This document shows positions 45,546 through 57,278 of a stretch of 64,000 nt of DNA, piece by piece. Made by a program: the position numbers and the translations under genes. Source of the DNA: Leptospira gomenensis (GTDB lineage: Bacteria > Spirochaetota > Leptospiria > Leptospirales > Leptospiraceae). The stretch covers positions 124,001-188,000 of the forward strand of contig NZ_RQFA01000032.1 of the NCBI RefSeq assembly GCF_004770155.1, in the 5' to 3' direction. Within the stretch, counting starts at the first letter, position 1, and every line of letters starts with the position of its first letter. The notes beneath the pieces are model-generated. The model was given only the letters and a program-made list of their open reading frames with translations. It did not search any database and was not told where the DNA came from.

Positions 45546-46808
45546 TTATTGAACCAATGGTAAAAAAATTTCCGCGAGTACACAAAGACTTACGTCCTGG
45601 GAAGTGTGATCGTTCGCGTTGTGAATAAAAAACAATCCGCCGTGTTTTCGTACGATGTGATCTACGGCGGTTAAACCGAGTCCCAATCCGAATTTTTCGA
45701 GATGACTTACGTTTTCCACGGGCGGATAGATCCGAAAAAAAGGTTGTATCACGAGTTGTTCGAACTTTTCGGGAATTCCTCCGTACGGCCTTGCATCCAC
45801 GCGGTTTTTGAAGGTTATACAAAAATATCCCTGGTTAATGTTCGTAAAAATTTCGATCGGAGAATTTTGGGAGGAATACTTATACGCGTTGAGAAACAAT
45901 TCCTCGAAAGCGAGATATAATACGTTCAAATTTACGTTTATCTTATATTCTCTTTTGAAAACTGGCAGATTCACGGTCAAACCCTTCGACGAGAGAAAAT
46001 CGTTCAATAAATCCGGCAACTCCTTGATTTTAGAAAGAACGTCGCTCGTGGAAATCAATTTCGGATTTAGATCCTCGTCGATGAGATTGAGGAGTTTTTC
46101 CAAACCCAAGAGCATATTTTTTGTGATCCGGTTGTTCGTAAGAAGAAGGTCCATAACCTCCTTATCGATCTTATAGAAACCGCCTTCCGGAATTTTGATG
46201 GAGTCAACCATATCCAAAAGGCTCGTAGTGGCTCCGATTCCGCTTCCTTGCGAAAGGGAGGTTTTGAGACTGTAGATGGAGGTTTTTTCGAAGGATTCGT
46301 TGTCCGATTTGCGGATCGTTTCTTTATAGGTGAGCCATTCCAATTGGCTTCTCAGTTTTTGACTTTCTATCTCGGCGAGATTTTGCTCCATATTCCTTAG
46401 GTAACAATAATTCAAAGCCTTTTGTAGGGTTTTCAAAAATATATCCGGGTAAATCGGTTTGATGATATAGTCGAAAACTCCGAGTTTCATGATCTCTATG
46501 ATCTTATCGGACGTGCCCACCGCGGTTTGGACCAGAACGACCGCGTTGGGATGCGATTCGCGCAAGTGCGTCAAAAATGTAACACCGTCCATCACGGGCA
46601 TCATCAGATCCAATATAAAAATGGAATACGATTGACTTTCCAACTTCTGAAGCGCTTCGGCTCCGTTGGCGGCGACGTCGTGTTTGACGCCGAGTTCGTC
46701 GCATAAACTTTCCAAAAGAATACTGTTTTCGCGTTTATCTTCCACGATTAAAACCGGTTCGTTCGGAATTCTATGCGTAGTCGTTTTCTTTTTCAACTCG
46801 GCTTCCAA
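45546..46808 (-). CDS. Receiver domain fused to a histidine-kinase-type ATPase
   Basis: The 420-residue cytoplasmic protein has a receiver domain (about 15-130) with LIVEDKRENS, phospho-acceptor Asp in FILDLMMPVMDG and the conserved Lys in YIIKPIYPD. A helical linker (150-280) follows, then an HATPase domain (about 290-415) with the N box ELFLNAYKYSS and the G boxes EKFGLGLGLTAVDHIVRKHGG. No HisKA dimerisation/phospho-acceptor helix is seen. Such a layout could act on another protein rather than on itself. The start overlaps the upstream kinase gene by 38 bases. Confidence 0.88.
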   Translation of the reverse strand: MEAELKKKTTTHRIPNEPVLIVEDKRENSILLESLCDELGVKHDVAANGAEALQKLESQSYSIFILDLMMPVMDGVTFLTHLRESHPNAVVLVQTAVGTSDKIIEIMKLGVFDYIIKPIYPDIFLKTLQKALNYCYLRNMEQNLAEIESQKLRSQLEWLTYKETIRKSDNESFEKTSIYSLKTSLSQGSGIGATTSLLDMVDSIKIPEGGFYKIDKEVMDLLLTNNRITKNMLLGLEKLLNLIDEDLNPKLISTSDVLSKIKELPDLLNDFLSSKGLTVNLPVFKREYKINVNLNVLYLAFEELFLNAYKYSSQNSPIEIFTNINQGYFCITFKNRVDARPYGGIPEKFEQLVIQPFFRIYPPVENVSHLEKFGLGLGLTAVDHIVRKHGGLFFIHNANDHTSQDVSLCVLAEIFLPLVQ

Positions 46809-49017
46809 AGGTTCTCTCCTTTTGAATTTCGATCAGGATCGATTTCAATTTGTCTAATGAAAACGGATTTTGAATCGTATAGTCCGGGAAAAAAGGAAGC
46901 AACTCCTCGCGAAAGGGTAGAGGGATTTCCGCGCTTTCCAGGAGAATGAGGCTGCAATTTTTTTTTACTTTTTGAAGCCATCCTCTCAGAAGTTTTACGA
47001 TTTCCGTCTCTTCCAACAGAAGACGTGAATCGTATAACAAAATCATATTCGAATCGAGGTTTTTTTGAGGAATCTTCGAAAAATCTTCCGTGATACGAAT
47101 CGAAATATAATTCTGAAAGTTATAGGTAAAATAACGTTCGATGGCCGTATCGTATATCCTATCTTGGATGGCGGTTATGATACAAGAAGTCCTTAACTCG
47201 ATCGGATAATCGTTTTCCTTCGTTTCATTGTTCGTCGCTTCATCGTTCCCGTTCGAATCGATCGGTGTTACCGCCGATGAGTTGCGGGGAAGAACGATTC
47301 GAAAACAAGAACCTTGGTCCGGTTTACTTTCCACTTCTATCGTTCCCCCGTGCGCTTCCACGATGTTTTTTACGATTGCGAGTCCCAAACCGCTTCCCTC
47401 GAACTCGCCTCTGTTTTCGCCTTTGATCTGATAGAACGTCTCGAAGATTCTCCGTATCTCCTCTTCGGGGATTCCTACTCCCGAATCTATGACTTCGATT
47501 TCGTATCCTCGCTCCGTACGTTTCAAAACCGTGTTTACTCTTCCGCCGGTGGGAGTGAATTTGATCGAGTTTCCGAGAAGATTGAGCAGAACCTGACGGA
47601 TCCGTTTCGCGTCCGCTTCCACTTCGTATTCGCCTTCTTCGGGAATGACCGTGAAGCCGATTTCTATCTTTTTGGTGATCGCTTCTCCAGAAATCATTTC
47701 CACGGAACTGAAAACCAAATCCTTGAGATCGAATCCGGAGCGATTGAGGATCAACTTACCGGCTTCGATCCGGGACAAATCGAGGATATCGTTGATTACG
47801 TTTAATAAATGAACTCCCGAATGAAAGATGAGATCCTTATAACGATTCTCTTTTTCCATGTCCTTGGGAAGTTGCATCAGACGCGAAAAACCTATGATGG
47901 AATTCAGGGGGGTCCTGAGCTCGTGACTCATATTGGCCAAAAATTCGGATTTGGCCCGATTGGCCGTTTCCGCCCTTTCTTTCTGGAGATTCAGCTCTTC
48001 GGTTCTTTGTTTTACCAAAACCTCCAGAGTCTCTCGGTGTAATTTCAATTCTTCTAATATGTTTTTTCTTTCTAGAAATACGCTGATCAGATCCACGAAG
48101 GTTCTGATCGTAAAAATCTCCTCTTTTGCGACATTGGTCGTCTTGAAGTTTTCGAATCCCGCGAAACCGAACCATTCGTTCGACACGAATAGGGGAATGA
48201 GCGTGATCGATCGGATGTTTCTCGTCTCGAAAAAAGTCCTTTCCTTTTCGGGGAAATCCGAGGAGGGAGTTCCCTGTAGAAAACCTCCGGAAGAAAAAAC
48301 TTTTTTCCAACGCATGTAATTTTCTGAATATTCTAAATTTTGATTTATTATTCCGGAGGACGCAGGAAGGGAAGGGTCGGTAACTTCCAAAAACAATTCC
48401 GCTTTCGTTTCATCCTTAGAATTTTTATAAAGATACAACCTTTCCGAATCTACGAATACGAGAAACTGCTCCATCGCGTATTTCAGAGTTTTAAGATCCG
48501 CGGACGTGGACAAAAGGATCTGCGTCGCGGCGGTAATTCCCATTTCCAACCGAAGTCTTTTCGTAGCGGTTTCCCCTTTTTTTACCTTTTCCGTGATATC
48601 CCTCTGTACGGATACGAAGTAGATAGGCTTTCCATTCTCGTCTCGAATGGAAGAGATACTCCATTCCACATTGTAAGGAACGCCGTCTTTTTTGTAGTTC
48701 ACAGCTTCCCCGGAAAAATCTTCTCCCGCTTGTAAGGCAACTTTCAGTTTTTCCATAAACTTTCGATTACTTAAGGGACCCTGGAGAAGTCGGGGTGATT
48801 GGCCGATCAGTTCGGAAGATTCGTAGCCGGTCATCTTACAGAACGCAGGATTTGCATAGACGATTTTCGGCCCCGGGAAGTCCAACTCCGCGTCGGTAAC
48901 CAAAATGGAATCGGATACCTGATTCACCAGGATCTCATACAATTCCTGCGAGTGACTTAAGCTGGTCGTTTCCTGATGCACGGGCCGATACGGTTCATCA
49001 TTTTTCCAAAAGATCAA
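46771..49017 (-). CDS. PAS-GAF sensor histidine kinase with degenerate receiver
   Basis: The 748-residue cytoplasmic kinase has an N-terminal PAS/PAC domain (about 20-145), a GAF domain (about 160-330) and a coiled coil. HisKA follows, with the phospho-acceptor His in FLANMSHELRTPLNSIIGF, then an HATPase domain with GVGIPEEEIRRIFETFYQI and GSGLGLAIVKNIVEAHGG. The last ~150 residues look like a receiver that has lost its Asp pocket: LLYDSRLL and NPFSLDKLKS take the usual positions. The start is TTG with GGA nine bases upstream. It is the first gene of the cluster and lies behind a candidate promoter. Confidence 0.92.
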   Translation of the reverse strand: MIFWKNDEPYRPVHQETTSLSHSQELYEILVNQVSDSILVTDAELDFPGPKIVYANPAFCKMTGYESSELIGQSPRLLQGPLSNRKFMEKLKVALQAGEDFSGEAVNYKKDGVPYNVEWSISSIRDENGKPIYFVSVQRDITEKVKKGETATKRLRLEMGITAATQILLSTSADLKTLKYAMEQFLVFVDSERLYLYKNSKDETKAELFLEVTDPSLPASSGIINQNLEYSENYMRWKKVFSSGGFLQGTPSSDFPEKERTFFETRNIRSITLIPLFVSNEWFGFAGFENFKTTNVAKEEIFTIRTFVDLISVFLERKNILEELKLHRETLEVLVKQRTEELNLQKERAETANRAKSEFLANMSHELRTPLNSIIGFSRLMQLPKDMEKENRYKDLIFHSGVHLLNVINDILDLSRIEAGKLILNRSGFDLKDLVFSSVEMISGEAITKKIEIGFTVIPEEGEYEVEADAKRIRQVLLNLLGNSIKFTPTGGRVNTVLKRTERGYEIEVIDSGVGIPEEEIRRIFETFYQIKGENRGEFEGSGLGLAIVKNIVEAHGGTIEVESKPDQGSCFRIVLPRNSSAVTPIDSNGNDEATNNETKENDYPIELRTSCIITAIQDRIYDTAIERYFTYNFQNYISIRITEDFSKIPQKNLDSNMILLYDSRLLLEETEIVKLLRGWLQKVKKNCSLILLESAEIPLPFREELLPFFPDYTIQNPFSLDKLKSILIEIQKERTFGSRVEKENDYA

Positions 49018-49080
49018 TAATTTTCCAAAACGGATTCAAATTCTTGAATATTCGAGAAGTAAAAAATTCTAAAATATAAA

Positions 49081-49109
49081 TTTATAATTTCTTGATATTA
49101 TTCCAACAA
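49081..49109 (-). promoter_or_regulatory. Candidate sigma-70 promoter for the signalling cluster
   Basis: On the minus strand, TTGTTG (49104-49109) and TATAAA (49081-49086) are 17 bases apart, about 65 bases before the kinase start. The -10 matches five of six bases; the -35 matches only three. Confidence 0.4.
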
Positions 49110-49139
49110 TCCCGCTCTTTTCGATGAAATACGAGCCTC

Positions 49140-49169
49140 AACTTAGAAAATGGGTCCGTTTTCTAAGTT
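49140..49169. repeat. 11-base inverted repeat between kinase and ispH
   Basis: AACTTAGAAAA (49140-49150) and TTTTCTAAGTT (49159-49169) form a perfect AT-rich stem with an eight-base loop. Read toward ispH it is followed by a T-rich run. Read on the gene strand it lies just upstream of the candidate promoter and downstream of ispH. It may be a terminator or a protein-binding site. Confidence 0.4.
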
Positions 49170-49275
49170 TTATATTCTTTTTTTCTGATATTAGCGAGAA
49201 ATCACGAATTTTTACGGTTGAAATTCGCGGGAAGAAACATTCCGAAATAAACGCTCCGGAATGGACGACCGTTTT

Positions 49276-50214
49276 TTAGGAAAGTAGATTGGAGGGAAGT
49301 TTGAAATTCATAGAATCCTCTCTGGATCCGGGGAAAAGTCCCACTTCCGCGTTCGGATAAAAAGCCTTTAACTTAGAGATGATTTCGTCCACCAAAACCT
49401 GGGGAGTGGAAGCGCCGGCGGTTAATCCTAAAATTCTAATTTCATTATTTTGAATATACTCTTTGGAAAGATCGTCCGCCCCCGTCACTTTGAAGGAATG
49501 CGGTTTCGATTTTTGAGCGAGCTGCAAAAGACGAAGAGAATTGGAACTGTTATCCGCGCCGATCACGAGCATCGCGTCGATCGCGTCCATCATCAAAGAA
49601 ACGGCTTCCTGTCTTTCGGTGGTCGCATAACAAATATCGTCTTTCGCGGGATGTTCGACAAAAGGAAACGTCTTCGCGATTTGATCCACGACGTTCTTCG
49701 TGTCCGCAACGGAAAGGGTGGTCTGCATCAAATAGGTGAGCGGTTTGTTCGGATCGATCTTATCCTTCAGACGGATCACGTCTTCGGGGGATTCCACGAG
49801 ATACATGGACGCTTCTCCCATAGTTCCGATCGCTTCGTCGTGTCCCTCGTGTCCGATGTAGATGATTTGGTGCGTATCTTTGATCTTGCGCGCTTTTCTG
49901 TGAACGCGTGTAACCAGAGGACAGGTCGCGTCTCCGATCTTCATTCCTCTTTTTTTTGCGGAATCGACGACGGAAGGAGCCACACCGTGCGCCGAAAAAA
50001 CGACCGTCGCTCCGTCCGGGGCTTCGTCGAGATCGTTGATAAAACGGATTCCTCGTTTTTTCATGTCTTCCACAACGCGGCGGTTGTGTACGATTTCTTT
50101 ACGGACGTAAATCTGTTCCGCGGAGTTGGCCTGAACCTGTTCCACGTAAGAAATCGCATACTTCACACCGGCACAAAATCCTCTAGGATTGGCTAAATAG
50201 ATCTTTTCTAACAT
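49276..50214 (-). CDS. ispH: 4-hydroxy-3-methylbut-2-enyl diphosphate reductase
   Basis: This is the last step of the MEP isoprenoid pathway. The 312-residue [4Fe-4S] enzyme has its three cluster cysteines in the family positions: NPRGFCAGV (Cys14), GDATCPLV and DDICYATTERQ. SAHGV, HEGHDE and TGAGASTPQ-like motifs are also present, the last as LTAGASTPQ. Length matches IspH. It has no MEP-pathway neighbour here and is followed on the other strand by a flagellin gene. Confidence 0.97.
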   Translation of the reverse strand: MLEKIYLANPRGFCAGVKYAISYVEQVQANSAEQIYVRKEIVHNRRVVEDMKKRGIRFINDLDEAPDGATVVFSAHGVAPSVVDSAKKRGMKIGDATCPLVTRVHRKARKIKDTHQIIYIGHEGHDEAIGTMGEASMYLVESPEDVIRLKDKIDPNKPLTYLMQTTLSVADTKNVVDQIAKTFPFVEHPAKDDICYATTERQEAVSLMMDAIDAMLVIGADNSSNSLRLLQLAQKSKPHSFKVTGADDLSKEYIQNNEIRILGLTAGASTPQVLVDEIISKLKAFYPNAEVGLFPGSREDSMNFKLPSNLLS

Positions 50215-50294
50215 GATGTCTCCGCTCGAGTACCATTCTAAGAAACTCGTTTCAGCAAAGAATCAAAAAAAATTCCCGCGCGCTTACGATCCCT

Positions 50295-50320
50295 TAACGC
50301 GACATAGCGAAATCCGATAG
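50295..50320 (+). promoter_or_regulatory. Candidate sigma-28 (FliA) promoter for flagellin
   Basis: TAAC (50295-50298), a 14-base spacer, then TCCGATAG (50313-50320) resemble the flagellar sigma consensus TAAA-N15-GCCGATAA. Three of four and six of eight bases match, and the spacer is one base short. It lies about 145 bases before the flagellin ATG. Late flagellar genes commonly use this sigma factor. Confidence 0.45.
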
Positions 50321-50396
50321 GAAGCGGTTTTTTATCATAGAATCTCCAAAAAAAGTGCGTTATCGGATTTTACGGACGCGTCGATGGATTCTTTGA

Positions 50397-50416
50397 AAAG
50401 GTCAAGGAAGACCTTT
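50397..50416 (+). promoter_or_regulatory. Flagellin leader hairpin
   Basis: AAAGGTC (50397-50403) pairs perfectly with GACCTTT (50410-50416) around the loop AAGGAA, 50 bases before the flagellin ATG. A second short stem, CCCTT/AAGGG, lies at about 50432-50442. They may stabilise the message or control ribosome entry. Confidence 0.4.
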
Positions 50417-50418
50417 GA

Positions 50419-51315
<897 letters not shown>

Positions 51316-51331
51316 ACTGAAAGCGCCGTTT

Positions 51332-51366
51332 CTTCCGGCTGAAAGACCTTAAATTTCAGCCGGAAG
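51332..51366 (+). promoter_or_regulatory. Stable 3' hairpin of the first flagellin message
   Basis: CTTCCGGCTGAAA (51332-51344) pairs over 13 bases with TTTCAGCCGGAAG (51354-51366), leaving a nine-base loop. It begins 17 bases after the stop codon and has no T-run, so it probably protects the 3' end of the transcript rather than ending it. Confidence 0.6.
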
Positions 51367-51387
51367 AGTTAAGCAAACGCCGGAAAT

Positions 51388-51480
<93 letters not shown>

Positions 51481-52107
51481 TTCTTTTCGTTTCGGTGGGA
51501 GGTTGCCCTAAAAACAAGACGTTTTTTCGGCAAAAGGTGTGGGCTCGTCTTGATTAGCGTAATCGCGCAGAATCGAGTGTGCATCTTTATGTGCGACACG
51601 GAAACTTATCCGATGGATTCTGTCTTTTCCTATCGAATTCCGTCACAGGAACTTGTCCGATGGGTTCCGCTTCTTCCATGTCAGATTCCTCCGCGGCTTC
51701 TTGTCATGGGGAGAATGGCGATTCGGATCATGATTCGGCTTCCGAATAGATTTACGAAAACTTGGATCGTGATTCTAAGGGTTTTATCCTGGAACTTTTC
51801 CCGTATATTTGCTTTGGAAACAGGGGAAATTGACTCCGAGCAACGTATTCGCTTTCTGGAATATTCAAAAAGAAGAATTCATTTTTACCGCTTCGCCCAC
51901 TCGGCAAAAACGGGGCAAAAAATGATAAACCGAAACGATCGACAAACTAAAAAAAGTCATCGAACGCGCGCGCTGCAAAACGAAAAGCCGCTTCGAATTT
52001 TTTCGAAGCGGCTTTTTCAGCCGAGGTTCGCCTAAAAATCTACGTTTCAAGAAAATCCGACGTTCTCAAGCGTCGATCCAAAAGCGAAGGATTCTTTTCC
52101 AAAAGAA
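51481..52107. other. Gap between convergent flagellin genes
   Basis: This 627-base stretch, apart from the terminator at 51983-52016, shows no convincing gene. A + strand frame of 161 codons (51550-52035) lacks a recognisable domain and ribosome binding site and runs through the terminator, so it is not accepted. Confidence 0.6.
51983..52016 (-). terminator. Terminator between the flagellin genes, working in either direction
   Basis: A perfect 15-base inverted repeat (51983-51997 with 52002-52016) with a TTTT loop is flanked by A-run and T-run, so it can end transcription from either side. It lies 91 bases beyond the stop of the minus-strand flagellin and most likely serves that gene. Confidence 0.8.
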
Positions 52108-52976
<869 letters not shown>

Positions 52977-52984
52977 CAATGTTA

Positions 52985-53069
52985 CCCGGATCCGTCCGGG
53001 CCGATGTTTGGGGCGATTGGATCGCCTTTGTTTTTCCACTGCGAACCTTCACTCTGTCTCGAGACGGAG
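52985..53069 (-). promoter_or_regulatory. Leader with three palindromes before the second flagellin
   Basis: Upstream of the flagellin start (52959) come CCCGGA/TCCGGG (52985-53000), GGCGAT/ATCGCC (53012-53026, three-base loop) and a near-perfect 18-base dyad CTCTGTCTCGAGACGGAG (53052-53069). The inner two are near the ribosome binding site and could affect translation; the outer dyad is operator-like. A weak promoter (TTGCTT-N17-TAGTAT) lies further out. The gap to 53280 holds no gene. Confidence 0.45.
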
Positions 53070-53280
53070 AAGAAAGTTTTTATATTTTTTTCCTAAAGTC
53101 TTGTGCGGAGGGAGCCGAACTTAAGTTTAGGGTTATTTTGTCAAAATACTACAAAGCATTTTGGTCAAAAGCAACTCTTTTCCTTTCCTTGCCAAAAAAA
53201 TCCTTTTCATTCCGTCCCCGTTTTTTCATCGTTTGCTGGTATTTTGTCTCTTCTTTTGAAGGATGGAAACTCGTTTTATT

Positions 53281-53832
53281 ATGAAAATTTATACGAAAAA
53301 AGGGGACGGCGGACAAACTTCTCTGGCCAACGGATCCAAGGTTTCCAAAGCGGATGTCCGCGTGGAACTGTACGGAACCGCGGACGAACTCAACTCTACG
53401 ATCGGTGTAGTTAGGTCCTTTTTGGAAACAACGTCCGAGCTCCATTCTCCGTTGGAAACGATTCAAAATCTTTTGTTCGAATTGGGCTCCGAGTTGGCGG
53501 GATTCAGAGCGAAGGAGGATTCCTGCATTCTGCCGGAGGACGTTGTGTTCTTGGAAACGGAAATCGATCGTATGCAGGAACGTTTGACTCCTCTGAAAAA
53601 ATTCATCCTTCCGGGAGGCTCACAAGCCGCTTCGTTTTTACATATTTCGAGAACGGTTTCTCGAAGATTGGAGAGGGAAATGGTGCGCGCCAAAGAAAAC
53701 GGGCTGGAAATCCTTTCCTCTCCTATGATTTTTATGAATCGTCTTTCGGATTACTTTTTCGTCTCCGCACGTTATGCGAACTTGGAAAGGAATATTCAGG
53801 AACCGTTATGGACGTCGAGAGCAAAAACCTGA
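53281..53832 (+). CDS. Cob(I)alamin adenosyltransferase (PduO type)
   Basis: The enzyme transfers adenosyl from ATP to cob(I)alamin to make coenzyme B12. The 183-residue product has the PduO/MMAB signatures: MKIYTKKGDGGQTSL at the N-terminus (ATP binding), VELYGTADELNSTIG, and ILPGGSQAASFLHISRTVSRRLER in the second half. I use the ATG at 53281, six codons inside the longest frame, because GAAGG abuts the earlier ATG too closely. Leptospira is reported to synthesise or use B12. No cobalamin riboswitch is apparent upstream. Its end overlaps the next gene by 25 bases. Confidence 0.95.
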   Translation: MKIYTKKGDGGQTSLANGSKVSKADVRVELYGTADELNSTIGVVRSFLETTSELHSPLETIQNLLFELGSELAGFRAKEDSCILPEDVVFLETEIDRMQERLTPLKKFILPGGSQAASFLHISRTVSRRLEREMVRAKENGLEILSSPMIFMNRLSDYFFVSARYANLERNIQEPLWTSRAKT

Positions 53833-55112
53833 ATTCTCATCCCAAATCGCTTCCGATTCTGTTTCTTACGGAAATGTGGGAACGTTTCAGCTTTTACGGA
53901 ATGCGCGCCTTGCTCGTTCTTTTTCTGACCAAGGTCTTTCATTATTCCGACCCTCTCGCCAATCGAATCTACGGGATTTATATCGGCTTGGTCTATCTCA
54001 CTCCTTTGATCGGCGGATATCTCGCCGACCGTTATCTCGGTTTTAAGACCTCGATTTATTTAGGAATTACCCTCGTCCTTTTCGGACATTTGAGTCTCGC
54101 ATTCGAAACCAAACCGTTTTTCTTTTTCGGTTTGGCGTTGTTGATCCTGGGAATCGGTTTTTTTAAACCGAATATCTCTACGGTTATGGGTAGAATCTAT
54201 GACGAAGAAAACAAAAATCATATGCGTGATTCGGGTTTTACCGTGTTTTATATGGGAATCAATCTCGGCGGATTTTTAGGACCTATTTTTTGCGGGTATT
54301 TTACGGATTCTTTCGGATGGGGATACGGCTTCGGAGTTGCCGCCTTCGGGATGTTATTCGGAATCCTCGTTTTCATTTTCGGCCAGAAATTCTTTTCGGA
54401 GAACGTATTCCAAGCCGGTAAAAGGAATAAACTACGAAGTTCGGAGAATTCTCATCCTCTCACCAATGAGGAGAAGGACCGAATCGTCGTGATTTTTATC
54501 TTCACTGCGTTTATGATCATTTTTTGGAGCGTTTTCGAACAAATCGGTTCGTCCATGAATCTGTTCATCGATCGTCACGTGGATCGAAATCTCTTCGGCT
54601 ATTCGATTCCCACGCCCTTGTACCAATCCCTCAACCCTCTTTTGATCCTAATCTTTGCTCCGGTTGTCGCGATTTTCTGGACCGAACTCGCGAAACGAAA
54701 TTGGAAACCGGACACTTCGACTCGATTCGCATTAGGATTTTTGATTTTAGGTCTGGGTTATTCCGTTTTGGTTTTTGCGACGAGCGACTATAGATTCGGA
54801 AATAAAATCTCCTCCTTTTGGCTTTTGTTGATGGTAACCTTGATTACGATCGGAGAATTGTTCACTTCCCCGGTAGGACTTTCCTTGGTCACGAAATTGG
54901 CCCCCTTACATCTTGGCGGTCTTTTGATGGGAATCTGGTTCATATCCAGTTTTTTCGGAGGAATTTTAACGGGCGAATTGGCGGGTCTCATGAACAAAGG
55001 GAGTTTTCCCGAATTTTTCGGAATTTTCGCGGGACTCGCTTTTGCCGGTAGCCTGGTTTTATTTTTAGCTAGAAAAAAACTGCAGAGTTGGATGCACGGG
55101 GGAGACCGATAG
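53808..55112 (+). CDS. POT/PTR-family proton-coupled peptide transporter
   Basis: The 434-residue inner-membrane protein has about twelve hydrophobic segments. It carries the POT family markers: LTEMWERFSFYGMRALLVLFL in TM1 (shortened here to the ExxERFxFYGMRA pattern) and GGYLADRYLG in the TM2-3 loop. The FYMGINLGGFLGP stretch in TM5 is the second signature. It imports di- and tripeptides using protons. It begins inside the adenosyltransferase gene, so translation is coupled, though the roles are unrelated. Confidence 0.93.
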   Translation: MDVESKNLNSHPKSLPILFLTEMWERFSFYGMRALLVLFLTKVFHYSDPLANRIYGIYIGLVYLTPLIGGYLADRYLGFKTSIYLGITLVLFGHLSLAFETKPFFFFGLALLILGIGFFKPNISTVMGRIYDEENKNHMRDSGFTVFYMGINLGGFLGPIFCGYFTDSFGWGYGFGVAAFGMLFGILVFIFGQKFFSENVFQAGKRNKLRSSENSHPLTNEEKDRIVVIFIFTAFMIIFWSVFEQIGSSMNLFIDRHVDRNLFGYSIPTPLYQSLNPLLILIFAPVVAIFWTELAKRNWKPDTSTRFALGFLILGLGYSVLVFATSDYRFGNKISSFWLLLMVTLITIGELFTSPVGLSLVTKLAPLHLGGLLMGIWFISSFFGGILTGELAGLMNKGSFPEFFGIFAGLAFAGSLVLFLARKKLQSWMHGGDR

Positions 55113-55179
55113 GATTGGGGTTCGAATATTTTGATCCCGAGAATTATAATATACTTATTTTTGAATATTCTAAATTTCT

Positions 55180-55572
55180 ATGAAACATAGCCCAACCAAC
55201 ATCAACTCCATAGACGAATACATCGGAATGTTTCCCGGAGAAGTGAGTGCAATTCTTTCTAAGCTGAGAGAAACCATCCGCGCGGCCGCTCCGAATGCTG
55301 AGGAAAAGATCAGTTATCAAATTCCGACCTTTTTTTTAAATAGGAATCTCGTCCACTTTGCCGCTTTTAAACGACATATCGGCTTTTATCCGGGCGCGAG
55401 CGGTATCGCCAACTTTGAGAAGGAATTGAGCGGGTATAAAACGGCTAAGGGTTCGGTTCAGTTTCCCATCGAAAAACCTCTGCCGCTTTCGTTGATCCGC
55501 AAGATCGTTCGATTTCGGGTAACCGAGGAAAAAACGCGCGTCTCCAAAAAGAAAACTGTAAAACGGAAGTAA
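55180..55572 (+). CDS. DUF1801-domain protein
   Basis: The 130-residue protein matches the DUF1801 (YdhG-like) layout: a helix SIDEYIGMFPGEVSAILSKLR, the motif AEEKISYQIPTF, then HFAAFKRHIGFYPG and KGSVQFPIEKPLP. The C-terminus is a short lysine-rich tail. Function of the family is not established. It is a single cytoplasmic domain. The ATG lacks a clear Shine-Dalgarno. It is a separate unit after the peptide transporter. Confidence 0.85.
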   Translation: MKHSPTNINSIDEYIGMFPGEVSAILSKLRETIRAAAPNAEEKISYQIPTFFLNRNLVHFAAFKRHIGFYPGASGIANFEKELSGYKTAKGSVQFPIEKPLPLSLIRKIVRFRVTEEKTRVSKKKTVKRK

Positions 55573-55649
55573 GGAAGAGGCATTTCCTTTCTTTTTTCGT
55601 GGATCGAAGTAATATTAGAAATTCATTGTAAATTAGAATACGAGGCGAT

Positions 55650-56933
<1,284 letters not shown>

Positions 56934-57278
56934 TTTTCTCCGCAAAGTTCGACCGGAACGAAACGATCTTTGTTTTGCGGTTAGGAAACTATGCGAGCGG
57001 ATGCGATGGGAGCAGGAGCGCCTTTGTATTTTTATTGACCTCTGTTCATCGGATTTTCGAAAGAAGAAAATCCGTTTTTGTCACCGGTCGGCGTTTTTGG
57101 CTTGAGAGTCGGAGGAGTTTGGTTGTGTAGGAAACGATCGATTGTCAATCCCTGGATGATAGAAATATATTCCTTTTTTATCATATGCGCAGAGGAGTTT
57201 CGATTGGAATCGGGGAGTCGATGCTGCTCGATTTGAGGAATCCGCGAAAAAAGGGTTCGAAGGGTAAAGACAGGAGAT
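56934..57278. other. Gap after the NlpC/P60 gene
   Basis: The 345-base stretch contains the terminator at 57050-57079 and nothing else that I can support. A short + strand frame (57185-57367) is in the antisense of the next gene. Confidence 0.6.
57050..57079 (+). terminator. Rho-independent terminator
   Basis: CGGATTTTC (57050-57058) pairs with GAAAATCCG (57066-57074) around a seven-base loop, followed by TTTTT (57075-57079). It lies 117 bases after the NlpC/P60 stop codon. Confidence 0.8.

Noticed and set aside
49450..50196. 248-codon + strand frame opposite ispH
   Set aside because: It is a shadow of ispH, with low-complexity His/Arg/Val composition.
51550..52035. 161-codon + strand frame between the flagellins
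   Set aside because: It has no ribosome binding site or recognisable domain and runs through the strong terminator at 51983-52016.
53103..53280. Cobalamin riboswitch before the adenosyltransferase gene
   Set aside because: I could not find the conserved B12-box pattern; only AT-rich sequence and the palindromes of the flagellin leader are present.
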